From Kiritimatiellia bacterium (GTDB lineage Bacteria > Verrucomicrobiota > Kiritimatiellia > RFP12 > UBA1067): 64,000 nucleotides of DNA. Below the pieces are notes generated by a model. It was not told where the DNA came from. It saw only the letters and a program-made list of their open reading frames with translations, and searched no databases. Below, in pieces: positions 17,401-24,707 of this stretch; position 1 is the stretch's first letter, and each line of letters begins with the position of its first letter. The translations under genes and the position numbers were made by a program. Where the stretch lies: assembly GCA_017403825.1 (NCBI GenBank), contig JAFRDO010000087.1:1-64000 (forward strand), given 5' to 3'.

Positions 17401-17503
17401 TCACGCTGACGACAGATGTCACGCAACAGTCACCGGCCGACCCGAACGACGGCACAGCCACCGACAGGGCAATCGCAAGCATCCCGGCATACAATCGTTG
17501 CAT
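14474..17503 (-). CDS. Large exported hydrolase-like protein with an amidotransferase-fold domain
   Basis: A 1009-residue protein with a signal peptide (residues 1-23, ending FGSAG). An N-terminal beta-rich half (about 25-330) leads into a probable TIM barrel (about 345-680) with phrases such as GYGTGPVEMANLL, GVHGHEQSNLAYGWGE and QVIYDEEVALRYNHD. A domain near 690-800 (LLVLPGWNTM...VEYVRRGGHLVLSA) has the class I amidotransferase-like fold seen as the trimerisation domain of GH42-like enzymes. The family was not recognised; a glycoside hydrolase is the best guess. Transcription probably starts 2-3 nt before the first ATG, making it leaderless; codon 8 (ATG) is an alternative start. It is monocistronic between its own promoter and the next one. 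Confidence 0.65.
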   Translation of the reverse strand: MQRLYAGMLAIALSVAVPSFGSAGDCCVTSVVSVTWGRSCTYVPHSTEPLSYDGSLSVDGGSILYLDRLGYSRCRWTQHIESSERLYGDGAVSPIEQPLSWRSKVVPGAAFSLEGIRFAVKGDADSRVSLCLASGAIKFRMGELIEREHIRFRLGGKYSGVPVEVYLGQDARMRVSRRSFEESLDEKGEAGALLVPDDFADSAKARYHSMYCAVVGSNGECRVGFSLYNPTAKPVDGRCKIRLQLTAVMDYKGPCMQDAPISFSVSVGNVRRDFSYLFTTRMNLPKLEDIYMDVPWAELACDGNEFAIRKTSGDVQLLLHRVYVGAEVPTLRPRLAALPPLPAEKRFHVGTETDLLTPQNGDTDAFLDSMHDEQWGDFVVFRERSAQVTPEVSRRWSEKVAKYGFVATIDGGYGTGPVEMANLLASLKALPTGHFLGVHGHEQSNLAYGWGEPDPDREGRTLPECQQAYQRRMKKWDVVGQAVAVQHLDYGAGVKMVLSEVPASHVSLMLSAARGASKTYGGAPWGCHFANHVTRAPLDQDHVRRLFILSSLAWLNGAQVIYDEEVALRYNHDTVYAYSDSIPAQYRTIYQDIYHYGNAIELGREVVKTGFLQGNYDFVIGGLQASPTVKRSKFWGKFGPETAGWDFDTPEDGWKMLDTFMPGVWLYPVLQDPREIRLFYSGTPFGQVDLTPATADLKTLSSYSLLVLPGWNTMTEAIYGNLVEYVRRGGHLVLSAAQCSQRVTRDFLVRKRGFDFLRNGDLSDLCGVKIREDASLEKIRSVECLGKTFELSAGVPALDTTLFSARPLAKDQLGRPVLVENCIGEGRVWTLTVGDYWGNPALSAFNRHVCEKAAGDSLSYISVAGDVTDVDWHLYECGKFRRLVFLNTDWTSDGNVKHLKVKTPGLNFSTEVVEGHMRHVLLAESVAVGFDVPSAIVDGLSGDDGGVSFEVQGAGAVVLCVDSARKLSTLHVAGAHGARQGKRLHLDMGPTWTRARVRVDFEREGGGGL

Positions 17504-17512
17504 AACGGCGCG

Positions 17513-17541
17513 ATTATATCAAAACAGCTTTTTGGCATCAA
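17513..17541 (-). promoter_or_regulatory. Promoter giving a near-leaderless mRNA for the 1009-residue protein
   Basis: Minus strand: -35 TTGATG (17536-17541), 17-nt spacer, -10 TATAAT (17513-17518), then only 9 nt to the ATG at 17503. No Shine-Dalgarno can fit. The same spacing and the same -35 hexamer occur before the SSS symporter gene. Confidence 0.72.
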
Positions 17542-17550
17542 CGGCAAACA

Positions 17551-19926
17551 TCATTGACACCTCAGCCTGTGGCGCTCTATATACTCGTCCTGCCAGCGTT
17601 TCGAGAGCGAGACGAACCGTGCCGAAAAGCCGCATACGCGCACGATGAGATCCTGATGGCGCTCCGGATGCTTCTGTGCGTCGACAAGCTCCTCGACAGA
17701 CTGGCAGTTGGGCTGGAGAAGGTGAGCGCGCTTTTCCGCAAACACGCGGAAGACCGCAGCGAAGAGCGTCGGGGTCATGCCCAGCTTTTCGAACGTCAGG
17801 TTGGCGTTGGAGGCGTAGAGCAGCTCGTGCGGGATGGTGCCGATGGCGTTCATGACAGCCGTCACGCCCTCTTTGCAACGGTACTCGCTCGGCGCGAATC
17901 CCTGCGCCAGCCGGTCGCCGTCACGCCGCCCGTCGGGCGTGGCCTTCGTGTTCTTGCCCCAGAGCAGGAACTCGCGGTAAACCCACGCCGCCAGCACAAA
18001 CGGTGAACCATGCTCGTTACTGAGTCCGTCAAGGTCTTGCGCCACGGTCTCGAACAGCCAGCGCATGAGACCGTTCGACTCCGGCGAGTTGTCACCCCAG
18101 TACGGCGCGTCGAGGGCGCGCAATCGCAATTCCTCTCCGCGCGGCCCCTTCCAGTTCGACCGCACGGCGTCGAGGAATTCGGACAGCGTGGCGGTCTTGT
18201 CCCTGAAGCAGACCTTGTCGATCGCGCAGAGGGAATCGACCACGTTCGCCGTGAACGCGAGCGTCATCACACGCGGGTGGAACCGCGTCCCGCCGTCGGT
18301 CGTGTCGCGTCGGCGTTCGAGGCATCCATCCAGACAGGCCGAATAGGCCGGATGGGGAAACACATGGGCCGCCGACCGGCCGTAGCGCGTGTAGTCGGAA
18401 ACCGTGCCGCGGAAGAACCTCAGGAAGTTCGCCATGAAAATGTGCTTGACCTCTTCGAACGATTTCGCACCGTCGATGGGATCAAGCTTGACATCGGCCT
18501 TGCGCTCGGCCTCGGAGTCACGGTAAATCGTCGCCTCCAGCACGCGCAAAGGCGACATGTAGTTCGCCGCATCCGTATCCGTCATGGAGTCGACAGCCGG
18601 ATCCCAGCACCCGCAGCACACATAGTCCCTGGCCCTCTCAAGCGGAATGCCGTGCCGCACGAACACTGGAACCGTGATGTCGTCGTTGAACATCGAGAAC
18701 ACGCAATGCCCCTTGGCAATCATACCGCCAATCATGGCCAGATACTCCTCTGGCGACCGCTTGCCGAACCTCACGTGCAGCTTCGGGAAGACGCAGTCGC
18801 AGCCGATGTGCGTATCGAGAAACATCCGCGTCAACTCGTTCCAGACCGACTTGCCCTCAGCATCGCAACCGCCGAGCGTCACAGGCATCTCCGCCTCCTG
18901 ATCGGAGTAGGAGTCGATCATGCGATGTGTGTCAAGATGGCAATCCGCAACAATCATCCACCGTGCCACGAGGTCGCGCGCCTCGTCTTCCGTGATCGTA
19001 CCGTTCTTGAGATCCTGTCGGTAGAGGTCGATCAGCCAGGCGTCCGGCCGTCCCAGCGCATAACTGGCAAGGCCGTCCACGTACGACGGAATCTCCCGCA
19101 TGAACCAGAGGAAATTCAATCCCTCGAAGAACGTGCGCGGCGGTTCCCACGGACAGCGCCGCGCGCTCTCAACGATCCGCACCAACCACTTCCGTTCGCG
19201 TTCGGGACGCCCGCCCTCTGCAAGGCGTTTCTCGGCAGCCTCAGCGAATTTGAGCTGAAGCGCATGGATGGTGTCAAGACCATCCAGCGCCGTCTCAAGC
19301 CACTTGCGTCCGAGCGGATCGTCCTTCGGACACGCTGCGAGTGCCGCCGCCGTATCCTCTCGCACACCCTTGAATCCCTTCGTGAAGACCGTATGAAACG
19401 CCGGGACGTGGTGCATGTCGTCCACAAGCGGCCCGCAGCAGAGCGAGTAGCGCTGGCGGTGCCGTTCACGTTGCCGCGCAAATGCCTCGTCCGGGACAAG
19501 CCCCTTCTCGTGGTAGAAGCGACGGCAGAGGTTGTTTGCCTCGCGCGCGGGCATAATGCCCATCACCCATCCGCCGTTTACGCCGGCCTCGAAGTAAAAC
19601 GGGGACTCGGAGAAAAGGAACGGACGGAAGTGATTCCGCATCGCACGGTAGGATTCGCGGCGGATGTCAAGTGCATCGTATTCGGGGTGCGCCGCCGCAT
19701 AAGCCCGCAAGTCCGCACGGATTGCACGGTCGCTTTCATCGAAGGCCGGATCCTTGCACTTGCCGTGACACTCGTCGGGGTAAAACGCACGCAGCTGCTT
19801 CCTGAGCGCCGCGTAATCCAACGCTCGGAACGGATTCGCCGCCTGTTCGGCGGCATTAAGTCGCACCGCAACGGCAGCGCTAAAAAGCATAGCATTGCCA
19901 ATGAATCTTTTTCTTGTCAGTTCCAT
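17551..19926 (-). CDS. Exported glycyl-radical-enzyme-like protein (copy A)
   Basis: A 791-residue member of the pyruvate formate-lyase/diol dehydratase superfamily. The C-terminus carries the glycyl-radical loop as VRVCGFSARF (Gly 766, 25 residues from the end, as in PFL). The thiyl cysteine loop is CCGCWDP (Cys 440), where Asp takes the place of the usual Glu of GCVEP. N-terminal PFL-like helices and the ATPDGRRDGD segment are present. The start is set at the ATG at 19926; an in-frame TTG 10 codons upstream is less likely. The protein then begins MELTRKRFIG followed by a hydrophobic stretch to LNAAEQ, a Tat-like (RK) or Sec signal. Family members are cytosolic and oxygen-sensitive, so export would be exceptional. 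It is last in an operon after the GH50-like, PIG-L and fusion genes. No radical-SAM activase is in the window. Confidence 0.82.
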   Translation of the reverse strand: MELTRKRFIGNAMLFSAAVAVRLNAAEQAANPFRALDYAALRKQLRAFYPDECHGKCKDPAFDESDRAIRADLRAYAAAHPEYDALDIRRESYRAMRNHFRPFLFSESPFYFEAGVNGGWVMGIMPAREANNLCRRFYHEKGLVPDEAFARQRERHRQRYSLCCGPLVDDMHHVPAFHTVFTKGFKGVREDTAAALAACPKDDPLGRKWLETALDGLDTIHALQLKFAEAAEKRLAEGGRPERERKWLVRIVESARRCPWEPPRTFFEGLNFLWFMREIPSYVDGLASYALGRPDAWLIDLYRQDLKNGTITEDEARDLVARWMIVADCHLDTHRMIDSYSDQEAEMPVTLGGCDAEGKSVWNELTRMFLDTHIGCDCVFPKLHVRFGKRSPEEYLAMIGGMIAKGHCVFSMFNDDITVPVFVRHGIPLERARDYVCCGCWDPAVDSMTDTDAANYMSPLRVLEATIYRDSEAERKADVKLDPIDGAKSFEEVKHIFMANFLRFFRGTVSDYTRYGRSAAHVFPHPAYSACLDGCLERRRDTTDGGTRFHPRVMTLAFTANVVDSLCAIDKVCFRDKTATLSEFLDAVRSNWKGPRGEELRLRALDAPYWGDNSPESNGLMRWLFETVAQDLDGLSNEHGSPFVLAAWVYREFLLWGKNTKATPDGRRDGDRLAQGFAPSEYRCKEGVTAVMNAIGTIPHELLYASNANLTFEKLGMTPTLFAAVFRVFAEKRAHLLQPNCQSVEELVDAQKHPERHQDLIVRVCGFSARFVSLSKRWQDEYIERHRLRCQ

Positions 19927-19966
19927 TTCCCGTTTCTTTGTGCCGTAAGGCGTCAAGTCGGGGTTT

Positions 19967-21796
19967 TTATCTTTCTGCTTTCAGCCGCGCATAGACATCG
20001 TAGGCACTGCGGCAGGCGATTCCGCCCTTCGGCAGATGCCGCACGCTCGCGCCCCACGAATACACCTTGCCGCCCTTCGCGGCGTACGCTGCGATAGCTT
20101 CGTTCACCTCCGGCGGGAACATCTCGTAGCTGAGCTGCCAGTCCGCGCCGTCGGGTATGACGAGCGCGTCGAACGCATCCAGCGCGCCGCCGCACATCTC
20201 GTCACGCTCGTCGGTATGGACGTCGATGTCCGGGTCCGCGTCCATCTCAGTCAGGAACCTCGCGCATTCCTTCCCTGCGACCGGCCAGGAATAGTAATAG
20301 ACTTTCTTCGCCCCGGGATTAACCTTCGGCTCGGGGAATGTGACCTCGTGGCCCGTCGCGTAGCGGAAAAGCCCCTTGACGAGCGCGTCCGCGCTGTGAC
20401 GGAACTCAGGATGGCAAGCGGTCGCGGCTATGCGCCCCTTGCCAAACATGCCGCCGATGCAGGAAACGTTCCCGTCCATGTGCGCGCCCCAGCCTTCGTT
20501 CGTTACGTTCCGTCCGTAAAGCCCCCACGTCTCGATCTTCGCGTCAGGATGCGCTTCATTGCGGCGGAACATGATTGGGCCTCCGCTATACCAGACATCG
20601 AACTCGCCCTTCTCCATTCCGAGCGCCTTCGCGCCTTCGCCGGTAAGCCGCATCGAAGTCATCGCGTCTCCAGAATACGCCCCGTAGCGCGAATAGGGAA
20701 CCAGGCTTGCGCCACTGGCGATGCGATATTCGTCGTCAAGCAACAGGACGCATCCCGCGCAGATGCCGATGAAGCTCCCACCGCGCCGCAGAAACGCCTT
20801 GAGGTTCTCGATCCCCTCCGGACCGAAGTCGCCGACGATAACCCACGCCGAACCGCCCGGCACCACCAGAAGGTCAAGTCCGTTCAGCGCGCCGTTTCGG
20901 ATATCCTCGCCGTCGACAAGCGTCAAGTCCAGCTCCGGCGAACGTGCGACATAGCGAATAAGCTCCGTAGAGGAAAGCCCCATAGAGCCGACTCCGGCGA
21001 ACACGCCAGCGCGGACGGGACGAGAAGATTTCCAGACCTGATCTTTGAGAGTTGAGAGTTGAGATTTTGGAGTTATGAGTTCCGGGTTGCGGGTTCCGGG
21101 TTGCGGACACCACCATACTGCGCATTCACCAGTATCGGGGTTTGCAACAGCATCCAGTTCCGGCGACGAATCAAGTCCGATAAAGCGTCCGTCCTCGCGC
21201 GGCTTCATGCCGTAGCTCAAAAGGCGATCCACCGTCATCGGCACCTGACGGCGGCGAAGCTGCTTGACCGCATTCGGCGAAAGAACCCGCGTTCCGTCCT
21301 CTGCCACGCCGTTGTCGGCCAGCATCTTGAAGAACACATAGACGTCGTGGATAGTGGGGGAGTTGGGGAGTTGTGAGTTGGGAGTTGGGGAGTTGTGAGC
21401 TGGCAAGCCGAGAGGTTTCCAGAAACGCTCGGAGAGAAGATCGTCAACCTTCTTGCCGGTGATCTTCTCGATGCACGGCTCCACGATATCGGTGACAAAG
21501 TACGGTCCTGCCGGATCGGTCATCGCCTCGCGAAGCGTCAGCGACTTGAAGCCGGGGAGATAGTTGGCCACCGGCTGATCTGGATCGAGAACGTCCTCAT
21601 CCTGCAGCTGGGCGAAGAGACAGCCGACCGCGGCGACCCTAAGCGCCGGATTGTCGATCTTCGTCTCCAAGGAGCCGACGGACTTCTCCGTAACCTTCCC
21701 GTTGTGGTCGCGCACAATCGAAATATAGGCGACATCCTCCGCAACAGCCGCCCACGCCAACATCATCAAAACAGAAACCGCAATCGTCTTGCTCAT
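19967..21796 (-). CDS. Exported fusion: degenerate serine-hydrolase (beta-lactamase-like) plus BPL_N-type amidotransferase domain
   Basis: A 609-residue protein starting MSKTIAVSVLMMLAWAAVAE (signal peptide). The ATG at 21796 is chosen because the frame upstream is out-of-context arginine/serine-rich translation over the PIG-L gene. Residues about 30-230 resemble class C beta-lactamase/esterase (LDPDQPVANYLPGFKSLTLR, ITGKKVDDLLSERFWKPLGL), but the catalytic SxxK and YxN are not recognisable. Residues about 250-480 match BPL_N-like amidotransferases (LLVVPGG, GICAGCVLL with the nucleophile Cys, ATACHPEF). A second, weaker copy of that fold follows (ALVIPDGADW). Two heptamer-repeat blocks lie in frame between the segments. 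It starts 8 nt after the PIG-L stop. Likely a binding or signalling pseudo-enzyme; function unknown. Confidence 0.72.
   Translation of the reverse strand: MSKTIAVSVLMMLAWAAVAEDVAYISIVRDHNGKVTEKSVGSLETKIDNPALRVAAVGCLFAQLQDEDVLDPDQPVANYLPGFKSLTLREAMTDPAGPYFVTDIVEPCIEKITGKKVDDLLSERFWKPLGLPAHNSPTPNSQLPNSPTIHDVYVFFKMLADNGVAEDGTRVLSPNAVKQLRRRQVPMTVDRLLSYGMKPREDGRFIGLDSSPELDAVANPDTGECAVWWCPQPGTRNPELITPKSQLSTLKDQVWKSSRPVRAGVFAGVGSMGLSSTELIRYVARSPELDLTLVDGEDIRNGALNGLDLLVVPGGSAWVIVGDFGPEGIENLKAFLRRGGSFIGICAGCVLLLDDEYRIASGASLVPYSRYGAYSGDAMTSMRLTGEGAKALGMEKGEFDVWYSGGPIMFRRNEAHPDAKIETWGLYGRNVTNEGWGAHMDGNVSCIGGMFGKGRIAATACHPEFRHSADALVKGLFRYATGHEVTFPEPKVNPGAKKVYYYSWPVAGKECARFLTEMDADPDIDVHTDERDEMCGGALDAFDALVIPDGADWQLSYEMFPPEVNEAIAAYAAKGGKVYSWGASVRHLPKGGIACRSAYDVYARLKAER
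21046..21108. repeat. Nine in-frame heptamers inside the fusion gene
   Basis: Nine consecutive 7-mers without gaps (63 bp, exactly 21 codons): TTGAGAG twice, TTGAGAT, TTTGGAG, TTATGAG, then TTCCGGG and TTGCGGG alternating. Read on the minus strand they encode a Pro/Asn/Gln/Ser-rich segment starting PQPGTRNPEL. It lies between the serine-hydrolase-like and amidotransferase parts. Confidence 0.85.
21354..21404. repeat. Second heptamer/octamer repeat block in the same gene
   Basis: Units AGTTGGGG, AGTTGTG, AGTTGGG, AGTTGGGG, AGTTGTG, AGCTGGC run head to tail; the 15-bp pair AGTTGGGG-AGTTGTG occurs twice (21361-21375, 21383-21397). The minus strand encodes a short Pro/Asn/Ser/Gln stretch (NSPTPNSQLP) inserted after the LGLPAH segment of the serine-hydrolase-like part. 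The frame is kept open. Confidence 0.8.
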
Positions 21797-21803
21797 GGGG
21801 AAT

Positions 21804-22601
21804 CTACGGCAGGAGCTTGAAGTTCGGCATGTAGCTGGACGTACGCCAGCCGCGGAACACCTCCGCGTACTTGCAGTCGTACTGCAGCCCGTGGAACGCG
21901 GCTCGGATGCGCATGCTTTCGGCGAACCGGTCGTTGCCGAATTCGGCCATCCAGGGGAACTGGCTCTTGTGGCATCCGAGCGCCCTGACCTTCGTCTCGA
22001 ACTCGTCCGTGATATCGACGGCAACCTCCGGAACGAAGCCGATGCTGCGTCCAGTCTCCCACATGAACACCGACGGACGCTTCTTGCACGGTTTCTCGTT
22101 GGACTGCTGGTTGATGCCGGGCATGGAGATGATCATGCTGCGCACAAGATGCGAAGTCATCTTGTGGTCGGGGCTTTCGTCGGTGTCCGAGTGCGTAAAT
22201 ACGATATCCGGCTCGGCCCAGCGCAACGCGTCCAGAACCTGTGTGCGCGTCTCGTTGGTGTCGAGAAGGCGTTCGTCGTCGTTGCGCAGGAACCTCACCT
22301 TTGCGCCGTAGAACTTCGCCGCCTCGAGCGCCTCTTTCTCCCGCGTTTCGCCGATGAGCTTCGTGTCGGTCATCACGTTCGAGCCGGTGTTGCCGCTCGT
22401 CGTGTACGCGATGAAGATGTTGTGGCCCGCCTTCATGTACTTGAGCAGCGTGCCGCCCACGTTCAGATCGACGTCGTCCGGATGCGCGGCGACGGCGAGG
22501 ATGTTCATCTTCTTCGCCGGTGCTTCCGCCATCGCCCCCATCGTGCCCATTATTCCGGCTGCGACACACGCCGCAATCGCCATTCGTCTTGCTGTTTTCA
22601 T
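21804..22601 (-). CDS. Exported PIG-L/LmbE-family N-deacetylase
   Basis: A 265-residue PIG-L family zinc deacetylase preceded by a signal peptide (RRMAIAACVAAGIMGTMGAMA). The metal motif AAHPDDVDLNVGG (about 38-50) and the later THSDTDESPDHKMTSHLV segment with its His are both intact. Family enzymes remove N-acetyl groups from GlcNAc-containing substrates such as chitobiose, mycothiol or GlcNAc-PI precursors. An exported form next to glycoside hydrolases suggests action on released amino sugars, but that is inference. It lies 36 nt after the GH50-like gene and 8 nt before the fusion gene, within one operon. Confidence 0.87.
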   Translation of the reverse strand: MKTARRMAIAACVAAGIMGTMGAMAEAPAKKMNILAVAAHPDDVDLNVGGTLLKYMKAGHNIFIAYTTSGNTGSNVMTDTKLIGETREKEALEAAKFYGAKVRFLRNDDERLLDTNETRTQVLDALRWAEPDIVFTHSDTDESPDHKMTSHLVRSMIISMPGINQQSNEKPCKKRPSVFMWETGRSIGFVPEVAVDITDEFETKVRALGCHKSQFPWMAEFGNDRFAESMRIRAAFHGLQYDCKYAEVFRGWRTSSYMPNFKLLP

Positions 22602-22637
22602 TTTGACGTTTTCCTTTTACGTTGAAATGGATTTCCT

Positions 22638-24635
22638 TCACTGGCGGTACAGTTCGCGGGCGAGCTCGCGCGTCGCCTCGATCATCTCGGGATGCGGATT
22701 GTCGGTGACGTCCATAACGCCGGTGCAGTAGTTTTCGCCGTCCAGCCAGCCGGTGAGCGGCATGTCGTGCCAGTGGAACCAATGGGTGCCGACGATGCGC
22801 TCGTCCTTGATGGCATAGCGCACGTACCTCTTGTACTTCTCCATGCGCTCTTTCATGTCGCGGCAAGGCTGAAGCCCGGCGTTCAAGGCGCCGCGGTCGA
22901 GCGAGCCGAAGTGGAACTCGCCGATGATCACGGGCTTGTCAACGACGCCGTCGGCAGGGCGCGGCGCAATGGGCAGCTCGTCGTAGATGTTGTAGCTGAC
23001 AACGTCGCAGTGCCGCGTCGCGGCGCGAATCGCGTCCGGGTACCCCTTGCAGAAACGGCAGCCCAGATAGAGACGTCCGGGCGCGACTGTTTCGACCGCC
23101 TTCTTGACGGTGCTGAAATACCGTTCGGCAATATCGGCGGTAAAAGCCCGGACGTCTTCAGGTGTCGCATCCTTGAACGCAGCGTCCGGCCCGTGCGCGG
23201 CGCGGATGCGGCGCAGGTACTCGATTCGCGCCGGCTGGTCTTCGGGAGAATCGACCACAGACTTTGCCAGATCTTCACCGATGCCTTTCCAGCCGGTTCC
23301 CCAGTGCAGCTCGTTTTCCACGAACCAGCCGATGCACCACGGATCGGTACGCGACTTCTTCCTGACCGCCGTAGAGGCGCGCTTGATCACATTAGACTCG
23401 AAATCAGGCGCATAGACGTCAGGGAACTTGCGCCACACGCTCTTCATGTCGCCTGCGATCCTGCGTACGCCGTCGAGATTGAAATAGTCGAAGTACGGCG
23501 TACGGCTCATGGCCATGATGTCGGGATCGGACCAGTTGCCCATCGACGTGAAGCCCCACGACCTCATGCGACGGTGCTGGCGCTCGTTGAACTTCGCCTT
23601 CCAGTCCGCTCCATGGAGCCGTATCTGGTTTGCCATCGCGAAGTCGAACTGCGTCACCAAACCCTTGCCCTGGTAGAAGCACCTGCTCTGCCACTTAAGC
23701 TCTCCCTTGGACCAGCAGTCGCTGAACAGCGGATCCTCCTTGTCCGGCAGCCACGCGAAGAAGTACTCGCGATCCATCACGGGCGTCTGGGTCCGAAGCC
23801 GCACATAGCAGCAGCCAAGCGAGAAGAAGATGTGCCCGTCGGGATCGACAAGCCACCAGCGTCCGTTCCACTTCTCAGTGCGGAACTTCCCCGTCGCCTT
23901 CAGCTGCGGCCCCGCCCCCCATCCGCCGAAGCGGTCTGCACCGGGAATCGGCGACTCTGGATGAGCGGCAAGTTCCGCCTCCTCCGCCTTAGCCGCCACC
24001 TTCATCTCCTCGAGCGAATGGGCCTTCCCCGGCCATTCCGCGTGGGCGAACTGTCCGAACTCATCGACAAACGGAAAGAAGGCGTCGTCTATCTTCACCG
24101 TCATGCCAGGTCGCTCGCCATCGACCCACAAGCGCTTCACGTCGAACTGCGCCGGCGATTCCTCAAACGTCCTGAAGATGATGATGGAAAGGATGCTGTC
24201 GCTTTTGTCGAGGTTGTCGGCGCGGAATTCTTGATCGTATCCGTTCACGCCGGGAAGTCCCTTGCTTCCGGGCGCCACCGTGTAGCTCTTGCGGTTGCAG
24301 GGCGCCTTGACGACCTTGCTCTCGCCCGGGGCGAGGCTGAATTTCACGTTCGCGAACCGCTTGGACGTACCCTTGGCGATGCCGTGCGCGATGAAGTCCA
24401 GCGTCCGGTCGGTCCGGTTGGAGACTTCCGCGCACCAGACGTCGTAGCGGTTCAGCGCAAACGGCGCGGGAAATACGAAGTTCACGCCGCTGAACTTGTG
24501 GTTGGCGGCGACATCGACGACGGCCGCGCCGTCCTCAACGCGCACCTTCGCGCCATCGTAGCCCTCGGGTTTCGTATCCGCCGCAGGGAAAAGCATCTGC
24601 GTGACGGCAAAAATCGAGGCTAGAAAGCAGTTCAT
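22638..24635 (-). CDS. Exported clan GH-A glycoside hydrolase, GH50-like (copy 2)
   Basis: A 665-residue close paralogue of the enzyme at 4720-6714, colinear end to end with one extra residue near the signal peptide. Catalytic acids are E442 (FVENELHWG) and E573 (IIGEFHFG). Differences are concentrated in the leader and in surface positions such as 275-315, which suggests recent duplication and some specificity drift. AGGAG precedes the ATG. Here the gene heads a different operon (PIG-L deacetylase, fusion protein, glycyl-radical-like protein), whereas copy 1 is paired with a transporter. A strong terminator hairpin separates it from the upstream surface-protein gene. Confidence 0.78.
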   Translation of the reverse strand: MNCFLASIFAVTQMLFPAADTKPEGYDGAKVRVEDGAAVVDVAANHKFSGVNFVFPAPFALNRYDVWCAEVSNRTDRTLDFIAHGIAKGTSKRFANVKFSLAPGESKVVKAPCNRKSYTVAPGSKGLPGVNGYDQEFRADNLDKSDSILSIIIFRTFEESPAQFDVKRLWVDGERPGMTVKIDDAFFPFVDEFGQFAHAEWPGKAHSLEEMKVAAKAEEAELAAHPESPIPGADRFGGWGAGPQLKATGKFRTEKWNGRWWLVDPDGHIFFSLGCCYVRLRTQTPVMDREYFFAWLPDKEDPLFSDCWSKGELKWQSRCFYQGKGLVTQFDFAMANQIRLHGADWKAKFNERQHRRMRSWGFTSMGNWSDPDIMAMSRTPYFDYFNLDGVRRIAGDMKSVWRKFPDVYAPDFESNVIKRASTAVRKKSRTDPWCIGWFVENELHWGTGWKGIGEDLAKSVVDSPEDQPARIEYLRRIRAAHGPDAAFKDATPEDVRAFTADIAERYFSTVKKAVETVAPGRLYLGCRFCKGYPDAIRAATRHCDVVSYNIYDELPIAPRPADGVVDKPVIIGEFHFGSLDRGALNAGLQPCRDMKERMEKYKRYVRYAIKDERIVGTHWFHWHDMPLTGWLDGENYCTGVMDVTDNPHPEMIEATRELARELYRQ

Positions 24636-24661
24636 TTCACTCCTTTGTCCCTGTGTCGTAT

Positions 24662-24699
24662 AAAATCATCACCGCGATCAAAGTCGCGGTGATGATTTT
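24662..24699. terminator. Perfect 16-bp intrinsic terminator hairpin
   Basis: Inverted arms at 24662-24677 and 24684-24699 pair perfectly (AAAATCATCACCGCGA and its complement) around a 6-nt loop. Read on the minus strand, the GC-rich stem ends in TTTTATA, 9 nt after the stop of the surface-protein gene. The A-tract on the other arm would also let it work in the opposite direction. Confidence 0.88.
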
Positions 24700-24707
24700 C
24701 ATGCGGG

